From: JAHEEL01 sp964581295
Lineage (GTDB): Bacteria > Actinomycetota > Acidimicrobiia > Spongiisociales > UBA5794
DNA length: 8,546 nt
Assembly: GCA_964581295.1 (NCBI GenBank)
Contig: CAZONX010000092.1
Span: forward strand, 1-8,546
Reading direction: 5' to 3'
The number at the start of each line of letters is the position of its first letter. Positions within the stretch are counted from its first letter, which is position 1. The notes under the pieces were generated by a model. The model searched no databases, was not told the origin of the DNA, and worked only from the letters and a program-made list of their open reading frames with translations. The translations under genes were made by a program, and so were the position numbers. Below are positions 1 to 6,058 of this stretch, in pieces.

Positions 1-1
1 A

Positions 2-1570
2 GCCGTCATTCTTGGAACGATCGGAACTGCGCTCGGCGTCCTGTTGAGCCGCTTGCTGGTCGGCGCCCTCGGCGCCGTCCTCGGCCTGCTCAGCGGTTCG
101 TCGTTCGAGCGCACGGGAGACCCGGGTTTGACCCCGATCATCGTCGGGCTCTTTGTCGGGCTTGGCGTGACGATCGTCTCGTCGTGGTGGCCCAACCGCC
201 GCGCATCGAAGGTCTCGCCGATCGAGGCCCTCACCGTGGCGGACGTCGAGCCGGCTGCTCCGCCACGACGAAAGACGGTCTTCGGAACCGTCCTGTTCGT
301 GGTCGGGATGGCTGCGACGACGGCCGGTGCCTTGGTTCCGAGCATTCCGGCCTCAGGTTTCGGCTTGCTGTTGCTGCTCGTCAGCTCGTTCGTGCTGGGC
401 GCCTACCTGATGCGGTTCGCGGCTCTCGTCGCTTCGCCGATCACCCGGCGACTCGGTCCTCCCGGCATGATCGCGTCCCGCAACGCGTCGAGGTATGCAA
501 CACGCACGGCCTCGTCCGCCGGGTCGCTGCTCATCGGCTTTGCCCTCGTTGCCTTCTTCACCATCCAGTTCGCCACGGTGAGCGCGTTCGTGGTCGGCAG
601 CACCGCCGACGCCGTGCTCGCTGACAACGTCGTCACGTCGGTCGGCTCGATCATTCAGCCGTCGGTACCGGCCGCCGCCGTCGACGAGATTCGGGCGGTT
701 CCGGGCGTCGACGTTGCCGCCCCCGTGTACGCCGTCAATACGGCCGTGAATGACACAATCACACAGGTCGGTGCAGTTGGAGGCGGTGACATCAGCGCGG
801 TGTACGACGCTGCGGTGACCGAGGGCAGCCTCAATGCTCTTTCGTCGACCACGGTCGCCGTGCATCGGGACTTCGCCGATGAAGTCGGGATTGGCCTCGG
901 TGGTGTGGTGACGGTGCGTACGCCCGTCGGCCCCGCGGATTTCGAGGTCGCTGCCATCTACGACAACCTCCTGCCGTGGTTTGAGTCGCCGAAGCTGCTC
1001 TTCACGCCGGAGACGTTGTTGGCCGGCGGAGTCCCGGACCTCGCCCAGTACGTGCTGATTTCCGGCAACGCCACGACCGATGAGCTTGCTGGGGCGATTG
1101 CAGATGCACCGACGATCGAGGCCGTCACGAAGGCAGAGTTCCTCGATTCGATCGGCAACGTGTTTGCTGAGTTCCTCAATCTCGTCTACGCACTCCTGGC
1201 GATCTCCGTGGTGATCGCTCTGGTCGGCATCGCAAACACGGTCACACTGTCGATCAACGAGCGGCGGGGTGAGATCGCCACCGTCAAGGCCGTCGGCAGC
1301 ACCGGTCGCCAGGTGTTCACCGGTTTGGTGACCGAATTCACGATGGTGGCGGTCGTCGGAGTGGTCGGCGGTACGGTCCTTGCCATCGGTGGTGCGACCG
1401 CCCTCTTCCGCGGCATCGGGGCCGGCATCGCACTTCCCACGATCCCGGTCGGGACCATCGGGCTGCTGATGCTGGCCGGCGTTGTGGCAGGATCGGCCGC
1501 TTCGTGGTGGCCGGCCGCCCGAGCAGCCCGCGCACCCCTCCTCGAAACCCTCCAACGCGAATCCACCTGA
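2..1570 (+). CDS. ABC transporter permease, FtsX/MacB type (3' part, 5' end outside the window)
   Basis: This is the C-terminal 522 residues of an inner-membrane ABC permease of the FtsX/MacB superfamily. The reading frame is open to the left edge, so the real start lies upstream; the TTG at 44 is internal. The fragment opens with two hydrophobic segments and the end of a first FtsX core, with a SWWPNRRASKVSPIEAL segment at about nt 180-233. A charged linker, two further membrane segments, and an extracytoplasmic region (about nt 600-1170) follow. The second FtsX core spans about nt 1170-1550 and contains NTVTLSINERRGEIATVKAVG and a second SWWPAARAARAPLLETL motif. The two SWWP-x-x-R-A motifs show the internal duplication typical of the roughly 800-900-residue two-core permeases, so about 300 N-terminal residues are missing. 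Family members work with a MacB/LolD-type ATPase, expected upstream. The substrate (lipoprotein, peptide or drug) cannot be deduced. Confidence 0.93.
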   Translation, partial: AVILGTIGTALGVLLSRLLVGALGAVLGLLSGSSFERTGDPGLTPIIVGLFVGLGVTIVSSWWPNRRASKVSPIEALTVADVEPAAPPRRKTVFGTVLFVVGMAATTAGALVPSIPASGFGLLLLLVSSFVLGAYLMRFAALVASPITRRLGPPGMIASRNASRYATRTASSAGSLLIGFALVAFFTIQFATVSAFVVGSTADAVLADNVVTSVGSIIQPSVPAAAVDEIRAVPGVDVAAPVYAVNTAVNDTITQVGAVGGGDISAVYDAAVTEGSLNALSSTTVAVHRDFADEVGIGLGGVVTVRTPVGPADFEVAAIYDNLLPWFESPKLLFTPETLLAGGVPDLAQYVLISGNATTDELAGAIADAPTIEAVTKAEFLDSIGNVFAEFLNLVYALLAISVVIALVGIANTVTLSINERRGEIATVKAVGSTGRQVFTGLVTEFTMVAVVGVVGGTVLAIGGATALFRGIGAGIALPTIPVGTIGLLMLAGVVAGSAASWWPAARAARAPLLETLQREST

Positions 1571-1700
1571 ACGCGTACCCAGGGTTCGTGCCGTCATATA
1601 GGGCGTTGTGGGCCCACAGAATGGGAGGGCCCACTCGCACCGTTCTGTTCTATGGGCTGGGGACGGCAAATAGGACGTCACCAACCCTGGGTACGCGTTC
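1569..1700. repeat. 132-bp imperfect palindrome between convergent stop codons; possible MITE/ERIC-like repeat or bidirectional terminator
   Basis: The outer arms GAACGCGTACCCAGGGTT (1569-1586) and AACCCTGGGTACGCGTTC (1683-1700) are perfect 18-bp inverted copies. Without any gap, the symmetry continues inward to about 1621/1648: by hand I count 41 of 53 complementary positions, or 44 if G-U pairs are allowed. A loop of about 26 nt remains. The left arm includes the last two bases of the permease TGA stop (1568-1570), and the right arm ends one base before the complement of the SLC13 TAA stop (1701-1703). A transcript from either side would fold into a long hairpin, so transcription termination for both genes is plausible. 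There is no T-tract, however, and the size and symmetry also fit a small dispersed palindromic repeat. I see no clear target-site duplication and no second copy in the window. Confidence 0.8.
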
Positions 1701-3587
1701 TTAGAACGGCCAGAAGATTGGGATCAGTACGAGGCTGATCACGACGAAGATGGCCAGCAAAGGGGCGCCGACCTTCGCATAGTCGGTGAAGCGATACCCG
1801 CCCGGCGCCATGACCATGAGATTCGGGGCAGTTCCGATCGGTGTGAGGAATGCCGCCGATGCGCCGACCGCGAGCCCCATCATGAGCGGATGCGGATTGA
1901 TGCCCAGCCCCGCCGCGGCACCGAGCACGATCGGAGCCATCAGCACCGCAGACGCGGTATTGCTGATCACCTGGCTGAAGGCGGTCGTGACCAGGATGAT
2001 CGCGGCGAGCATCGGGACCGATCCCAGGGTGCCGACGGTGTCGACCAGCCGGTCGGCGATCTGCTGCGCACCGCCGGTGCTCTCCAGAGCGATGGCCATG
2101 GGAATCATCGCCGCGATCAGGATGACGGTCGACCATGAGATCGCGCGGTAGGCCTGGGTTCGTGTGAGACACCCCGTCAGCAGCATCGCCCCGGCCGCCA
2201 ACATCGACGCAATCACCACCGGGACCACGCCGGACACCATGAGCGCCACCATGCCTCCGAGAATCGCGATCGCCAGCCAGGACTTGGAGCTCAACTCGGT
2301 GACCTGCGTGGCGATCTCCTCCGGTTGGCCGACGACCACGAAGTTCCGTTGCTCTTCGGCCATCGCTCCAATCGCCTTCCAGGTACCCCGCACCAGGAGT
2401 GCATCTCCGAATCGAAGAGGTTCGGTGTTCGAGAGCGCTCGATCGCCACGCCGGATGCCGATGATCTGCACACCGAACGAGCGGCCGATCGCCCCGTCGG
2501 TGACGATCTTGCCGACGTACGACGAGCGCGGTGTCAGCAGCACTTCGGCGATGCCGACCTCCTGGGACAGCATCTCGCCGAGTTCGTGAGCGGCGTCATC
2601 GATCGGGAGAACGCCGAGGACCATGGTTGCCTCGAGTTGACGGACAGCGTCCTTGCTGCCGGTGACGATCAAGATGTCGTTGTAGTTGATCTCCTGCGCC
2701 GGGTCGGGCAGTGCCGGCGGTTCCGCTGTGAGGGCCTCCATGCGCTCACGCACCGGGGCCGGGAGCGGCTGACCGAGCACCTGGGGCGGGGCCTGGTGCT
2801 GCTCAATCTGGAGCACCGCCACACTGAACCGTCGTCCGAGATCGGACTCCCGAAGTGAGGAGCCGACGAGCGGAGAGGCCTTGCGGACCCGCATGCGATA
2901 GAGATCACCATCGAGCGAGTAGGCCTCGGCCAGCTCGTCCATCTCCTCATCGAGGACCGGCGGCGCATCCCCGGATCGCCGAGACGGCAGGAGGCGCCGT
3001 CCGATTGTTGCCATGTACAACACGGTGGCGAGGAGCAGGGGCAGCCCGATGAGGGCAAACTCGAAGAAGCCGAACTCACGAAAGCCGGCTGCCCGGAGCG
3101 CGTCGGTCACCACGATGTTGGGCGGCGTTCCGGTCAAGGTCAGCAAACCACCGGCGTTGGCGGCGAACGCCACCGGGATGAGGTAGGCGGCTGGAGAGCT
3201 ACGCACTCCCCACGATGCAAGGACGACCGCAGGCATCAAGGCGGCGACCGTGCCGGCATTTGAGATGAACCCGGAGAGAATCGCCACCGCGGCCATCGAC
3301 AGGACGAGCAGGCGAACAGCGTTGCCGCGGGCACTCCCAATCAGCTTCTCGCCGAAATACGCCGTGACACCGGTGCGGCTGATGCCCTCCCCGACCACGA
3401 ACAGTGACGCAATCAGGACCACTGTGGAATTGGCGAAGCCCGAGAACGCTTGGTTGAGGTCGATGATGCCGGTCAGGAAGAGTGCGAGGAGAGATCCAAC
3501 GGCGATGAGATCGGGATGCCAACGACCCCACACCATCAACACAATGGTCACCGCGAGGATGACGAAGGTGAGGTTCATGTCGCTCAT
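1701..3587 (-). CDS. SLC13/DASS-family anion permease with two central RCK_C (TrkA_C) domains
   Basis: A 628-residue polytopic membrane transporter of the divalent anion:Na+ symporter (SLC13, IT superfamily) type. The N-terminal half (residues about 5-200) has the SNA motif at 109-111 and GTPPN at 153-157. The C-terminal half (about 435-628) has SNT at 542-544 and GTAPN at 585-589. These repeated SN(T/A) and G-T-x-P-N signatures form the substrate and cation site in characterised DASS proteins. Between the halves lie two cytoplasmic RCK_C domains, about residues 228-320 and 347-417; such domains often bind ligands and gate transport. The first carries an unusual Pro-rich insert (about 266-300). 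Homologues move sulfate, dicarboxylates or other anions; the substrate here is not determinable. The ATG at 3587 is supported by GGAGA 8 nt upstream. It lies 57 nt after the Dabb gene on the same strand and ends flush with the palindrome. Confidence 0.93.
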   Translation of the reverse strand: MSDMNLTFVILAVTIVLMVWGRWHPDLIAVGSLLALFLTGIIDLNQAFSGFANSTVVLIASLFVVGEGISRTGVTAYFGEKLIGSARGNAVRLLVLSMAAVAILSGFISNAGTVAALMPAVVLASWGVRSSPAAYLIPVAFAANAGGLLTLTGTPPNIVVTDALRAAGFREFGFFEFALIGLPLLLATVLYMATIGRRLLPSRRSGDAPPVLDEEMDELAEAYSLDGDLYRMRVRKASPLVGSSLRESDLGRRFSVAVLQIEQHQAPPQVLGQPLPAPVRERMEALTAEPPALPDPAQEINYNDILIVTGSKDAVRQLEATMVLGVLPIDDAAHELGEMLSQEVGIAEVLLTPRSSYVGKIVTDGAIGRSFGVQIIGIRRGDRALSNTEPLRFGDALLVRGTWKAIGAMAEEQRNFVVVGQPEEIATQVTELSSKSWLAIAILGGMVALMVSGVVPVVIASMLAAGAMLLTGCLTRTQAYRAISWSTVILIAAMIPMAIALESTGGAQQIADRLVDTVGTLGSVPMLAAIILVTTAFSQVISNTASAVLMAPIVLGAAAGLGINPHPLMMGLAVGASAAFLTPIGTAPNLMVMAPGGYRFTDYAKVGAPLLAIFVVISLVLIPIFWPF

Positions 3588-3644
3588 GCTGGGGGTCTCC
3601 GGCGGTTGGCCGCGATGGCGGGCTGGATCTGGTGGCCCTGATGA

Positions 3645-4001
3645 TTACTCATGCCGGCGGCGTACCCCAACCGTCCGCCGCCAGAGAATGGTGTCGTCGC
3701 TGTCGCCGTCGGACTCGAACTGGATGCGTGCAACTTCTGAGATGAATGGGGAAACGTACTCGCGCAGCACGGCGACATGGGTCGGGTGGTCGCGATATGC
3801 CACATACGCGTCTGCGTCGTCGAGGACGGCGACGACCGCGAAATCCCACGCCTCGTCCGTGATCCCGGCGTCTCGGCCGAAACGATACTTCCGCAGAACG
3901 TCGATCTCGGCCGGGAGCGTTGCCAGCGCCTCGGCTGCTGCGTCGATCTGGGCCGTCGTTGTTTCCAACTCGAAGCGGAACATGGCGATGTGGCGAAGCA
4001 C
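3645..4001 (-). CDS. Dabb-domain (stress-responsive alpha/beta barrel) protein
   Basis: A 118-residue cytoplasmic protein of the Dabb family, small dimeric ferredoxin-like barrels of largely unknown role in bacteria. The family signature is clear: an LRHIAMFRF first strand (residues 2-10), a helix up to about 30, and AVVAVLDDADAYVAYRDHP-T-H through about residue 75 (H72, P73, H75), followed by the VLREYVSPF helix. The start is GTG at 4001, not the internal ATG at residue 7. GTG has AGGAGG five bases upstream and gives the canonical N-terminus, whereas the ATG would delete the first strand and has no Shine-Dalgarno sequence. At 118 residues it is slightly longer than the usual 95-105 because of an acidic and then basic C-terminal tail (about 97-118). 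It lies between the GNAT and SLC13 genes and may be co-transcribed with the latter. No enzymatic function is inferred. Confidence 0.9.
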   Translation of the reverse strand: MLRHIAMFRFELETTTAQIDAAAEALATLPAEIDVLRKYRFGRDAGITDEAWDFAVVAVLDDADAYVAYRDHPTHVAVLREYVSPFISEVARIQFESDGDSDDTILWRRTVGVRRRHE

Positions 4002-4107
4002 GTGGCCCTCCTAGATCGAAGACCCGACCGACTGGCGGGTGCGAATCTAGTGCGTGTCCACCAACGTGTGCCGCAAGCGGCGCCAGACGGTCTGCCTCGT
4101 CCCAGGG

Positions 4108-4719
4108 TCAGAGCGGTTTCACCATCCGGTGGACCTGGCTCTCCGGCCCGAGATACGAGCGCGGCGATGTGGCCTCGATGGCGAAGCCGGATCGCTCATA
4201 CAGCCGACGAGCGTCTCGATTGTCGACAGCAACATCAAGCGCCAGGCGCTCGCTCCCGACGGCCCGTGCCCGCAACTCCACGCGGTCGAACAGCGTGGAG
4301 CCGATACCTCGATCTCGAACGTTCGCGTTGACCGCGATGGCCTGGAGGTAGTAGTCGCCGTGGGGGACCGCGTCGATGAATCGAAATGGGCCCGCAGCCA
4401 TCAGTGACACGATCCCCATGCGGACGATTCGCCAGCCGGCGGCCCGTATCAGCGGCCTATCGGAGGAGTCGTGATGCTGACCGGCGGAGTAGTCGGACGT
4501 CATGCCGACAACCCCACCGTCGAGTTCGGCGAACGAGACGTGCTCGTGAGACAGATCGTGACCAGGGGCGACGAACGCGGACGCGAGCACATGATCCGAT
4601 CCGCCGCCAAGCATGAAACGAAACACCCCGTCGGCCGCCATGTCGAGATAGCGGGCGAACGCGAGCCCGTCGTCGCGTGTGGGTTGGGCGGGTCGTATAT
4701 AGAGGGACGTGCCGGTCAC
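4108..4719 (-). CDS. GNAT-family N-acetyltransferase
   Basis: A 203-residue soluble acetyltransferase that should transfer an acetyl group from acetyl-CoA to an amine; the acceptor is unknown. The acetyl-CoA pyrophosphate loop (motif A) is R135-D-R-G138-I-G140 following the strand YYLQAIAVN (123-131). Motif B follows at about 160-179, with the classic N167..A170..LY (173-174)..GF (178-179) pattern. The N-terminus SLYIRPAQPTRDDGLAFAR is the usual first strand and helix, so the GTG at 4719 is the best start; there is no good upstream Shine-Dalgarno sequence, but a TACGCT hexamer lies 6 nt upstream (see promoter). An insertion rich in His, Ser and Asp at about 77-90 precedes a helical arm, resembling the longer GNATs that have an extra lid. 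It is the first gene of the minus-strand run and is divergent from the exonuclease. Confidence 0.9.
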   Translation of the reverse strand: MTGTSLYIRPAQPTRDDGLAFARYLDMAADGVFRFMLGGGSDHVLASAFVAPGHDLSHEHVSFAELDGGVVGMTSDYSAGQHHDSSDRPLIRAAGWRIVRMGIVSLMAAGPFRFIDAVPHGDYYLQAIAVNANVRDRGIGSTLFDRVELRARAVGSERLALDVAVDNRDARRLYERSGFAIEATSPRSYLGPESQVHRMVKPL

Positions 4720-4725
4720 TCAACC

Positions 4726-4731
4726 AGCGTA
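4726..4731 (-). promoter_or_regulatory. candidate -10 element (TACGCT) of a leaderless GNAT promoter
   Basis: On the minus strand TACGCT is followed by six bases (GGTTGA) and then the GTG start at 4719. This matches the TANNNT-to-start spacing of leaderless actinobacterial genes and would explain the lack of a ribosome binding site. No convincing -35 box is seen (TGCCGA at a 17-nt spacing is a poor match). Confidence 0.35.
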
Positions 4732-4787
4732 TCGGGGGTGCTTGGTGGTCGGCAGCTCAGGACGAGGATTCCGTCCCGCCACCGGCG

Positions 4788-4793
4788 TATCGT
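4788..4793 (+). promoter_or_regulatory. candidate -10 element (TATCGT) of a leaderless exonuclease promoter
   Basis: TATCGT is followed by GGGGAC and then the ATG at 4800, a 6-nt spacing as at the divergent GNAT promoter. GGGG could also act as a weak, very close Shine-Dalgarno sequence, so leaderless initiation is an inference. No recognisable -35 hexamer is visible. Confidence 0.35.
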
Positions 4794-4799
4794 GGGGAC

Positions 4800-5489
4800 A
4801 TGTCCTGGCACGAAGGCCCACTCGGAGCTCTCGATCTCGAGGCGACCGGAGTCGATCCACAATCTGCACGCATCATTGAAGTTGGCCTCTTTCGCTTCGA
4901 AGCCGACGGCGCATCAACACCGCTCGTCGACGAGCTGATTGATCCCGGAGTGCCGCTGCCGGAGAAGGTGTCAGAGCTCACCGGTATCCACGCAACCGAC
5001 CTCGTCGAGCGTGGTGGCGCTCCCACAGATGTACTGGGCCGGACTCGCCGTGCCGTTGCCGATTTGGTTGACGAGGGCGTCCCGATCGTCGTCTATCACG
5101 CCAACTACGACTGGCCGCTGCTCAGCGCCGAGCTTGAGCGACACGGCCTCGCTGCGCTTCCAACCGTTCCTCCAGCGATCCTTGTTGATCCGTTAGTGCT
5201 CGATCGGTACGCCGACCGCTATCGGAAGGGGAAGCGCACCCTCAGTGACGTCGCCGGGCACTACGGCGTGCCGCTTGATGGGGCCCACCGCGCCGCGGAG
5301 GACTGCGCCGCCACGGTTGGAGTGGCGAGAGCGATTGGCTCGACCTATCCCAAGCTACGAGTCGATGGGTCCGAGCTGATCGGCCTACAGAAGACCGCAC
5401 ACGACCAATGGCGCGATTCTTTCAATGCCTACCTCGTGAAGGTCGGAGCCTCGCGGCCTCCGATCACAGAGGAGTGGCCGATCGACTGA
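4800..5489 (+). CDS. DnaQ-like DEDDh 3'-5' exonuclease
   Basis: A 229-residue protein of the DnaQ (DNA polymerase III epsilon-like) exonuclease superfamily, expected to degrade DNA or RNA from the 3' end using two metal ions. All five DEDDh residues are visible: D12 and E14 in LDLEATGVD (Exo I), D104 in YHANYDWPLL (Exo II), and H163 with D168 in GAHRAAEDCAAT (Exo III). The C-terminal 40 residues (LQKTAHDQW..., ending EEWPID) match a tail I know from the stand-alone Streptomyces exonucleases that begin W-x-EGPL-A-A-FD, so this is probably that orthologous group and not a polymerase-bound proofreading subunit. The ATG at 4800 is chosen because the W-H-EGPLGALD start is conserved. Extending to the in-frame GTG at 4677 would add unrelated residues overlapping the GNAT gene. 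It is convergent with the SRPBCC gene, with 35 bp between the stops. Confidence 0.92.
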   Translation: MSWHEGPLGALDLEATGVDPQSARIIEVGLFRFEADGASTPLVDELIDPGVPLPEKVSELTGIHATDLVERGGAPTDVLGRTRRAVADLVDEGVPIVVYHANYDWPLLSAELERHGLAALPTVPPAILVDPLVLDRYADRYRKGKRTLSDVAGHYGVPLDGAHRAAEDCAATVGVARAIGSTYPKLRVDGSELIGLQKTAHDQWRDSFNAYLVKVGASRPPITEEWPID

Positions 5490-5524
5490 TGTGCGTTCCG
5501 CGGGCCTCGCTTCGGACCACCGGA

Positions 5525-5965
5525 TCATCCGACCTGCCGAGCCACCATGTCTGCGATGAGCTGCGACCACTCGTTCAGCATCTCGCCAAATCCCGGTTCC
5601 GCGTAGCTCTCGAGGACGCTGGGATCGGCGCCGAGCTGTGTCATGTCGTACGAAACGACGACTGCCGTTTGCCCCGGCGACTCCTCTGAACACTGCACGC
5701 GAACGGTACCGGCATGGTGGCCGGGTGTGATGCGGGCGTATGCGGACCGACCACCGTCGGGGTCGATCGTGATGATCACCCAGATCGTCTCGATACCGTC
5801 GGCCGCGGTGATGAAGACGGTGCCGGGGGACTCGCTCATTTGACGAGCGGCGTAGGACGGGTCCCATCCCGGAACCCACGTCCGTTCTCCCTCAGGAGTG
5901 AAGCAAGCGATCGCGTCTGCAAGCGGCAGCGACACCGAGAATTCCCCTGAGGATTGTTGCCGCAT
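5525..5965 (-). CDS. SRPBCC (START/Bet v1-like) superfamily protein
   Basis: A 146-residue protein with the look of the SRPBCC fold, a small helix-grip barrel that binds hydrophobic ligands in its cavity. The N-terminal strand GEFSVSLPLADAIACFTPEGE (residues 7-27) leads into TWVPGWDPSY (29-38), a pattern found in an actinobacterial and proteobacterial SRPBCC subgroup. Beta strands follow at GTVFITA (48-54), IETIWVIITID (58-68), SAYARITPG (74-82), AGTVRVQC (85-92) and TAVVVSYDMTQL (100-111), then a long C-terminal helix (about 124-143). The ATG at 5965 has AGGAG seven bases upstream, which decides it over the longer in-frame reading to 6205 that would run into the oxidoreductase gene. There is no signal peptide. 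Ligand and role are unknown. It is divergent from the F420 oxidoreductase across 93 bp. Confidence 0.82.
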   Translation of the reverse strand: MRQQSSGEFSVSLPLADAIACFTPEGERTWVPGWDPSYAARQMSESPGTVFITAADGIETIWVIITIDPDGGRSAYARITPGHHAGTVRVQCSEESPGQTAVVVSYDMTQLGADPSVLESYAEPGFGEMLNEWSQLIADMVARQVG

Positions 5966-5986
5966 TGCTGCGCTCCTGTGTTCACG

Positions 5987-6004
5987 GCGTGGCCGTCGCC
6001 ACGC
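5987..6004. repeat. 7-bp inverted repeat; operator or hairpin candidate
   Basis: GCGTGGC-CGTC-GCCACGC is a perfect 7-bp-arm inverted repeat with a 4-nt spacer. It sits between the SRPBCC start (5965) and the oxidoreductase -10 candidate (6046), where a regulator of both divergent genes could bind. It might equally be a hairpin in the SRPBCC leader. No regulator gene is adjacent, and short GC-rich palindromes arise by chance in such DNA. Confidence 0.35.
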
Positions 6005-6045
6005 GCAGCACACATGGTGCCAGTTCCGCGTTCGCGAGTCTCGGC

Positions 6046-6051
6046 TAGGTT
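6046..6051 (+). promoter_or_regulatory. candidate -10 element (TAGGTT) of a leaderless F420-oxidoreductase promoter
   Basis: TAGGTT is followed by seven bases (GTCGCCC) and then the ATG at 6059, the spacing expected if transcription starts at the A of the start codon. No Shine-Dalgarno sequence precedes this ATG, which favours leaderless translation. No clear -35 box is seen. Confidence 0.45.
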
Positions 6052-6058
6052 GTCGCCC

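Noticed and set aside
353..1684. A 443-codon open frame on the minus strand antisense to the permease
   Set aside because: Its product is Arg/Asp/Gly/His-rich with no domain, and it lies opposite a clear permease frame; long antisense frames are common in high-G+C DNA.
2325..2858. A 177-codon plus-strand frame opposite the SLC13 RCK_C region
   Set aside because: Acidic/His-rich shadow of the transporter frame with no domain and no ribosome binding site.
4020..4075. GGTGCGAATC followed by a complementary-looking segment, reminiscent of a tRNA T-arm
   Set aside because: No acceptor stem, anticodon arm or D-arm can be assembled around it.
4101..4108. CCCAGGGT at the end of the GNAT gene, also near 2024, shared with the arms of the palindrome
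   Set aside because: Only 8 bp are shared and both sites lie inside coding sequence; expected by chance in GC-rich DNA.
4677..4799. In-frame upstream extension of the exonuclease from GTG 4677
   Set aside because: It adds residues with no counterpart in the family and overlaps the 5' end of the GNAT gene; ATG 4800 gives the conserved W-x-EGPL start.
5954..6058. In-frame upstream extension of the F420 oxidoreductase
   Set aside because: The family begins MRFG-x-F-x-PQGW, exactly at ATG 6059, and the extension overlaps the SRPBCC start.
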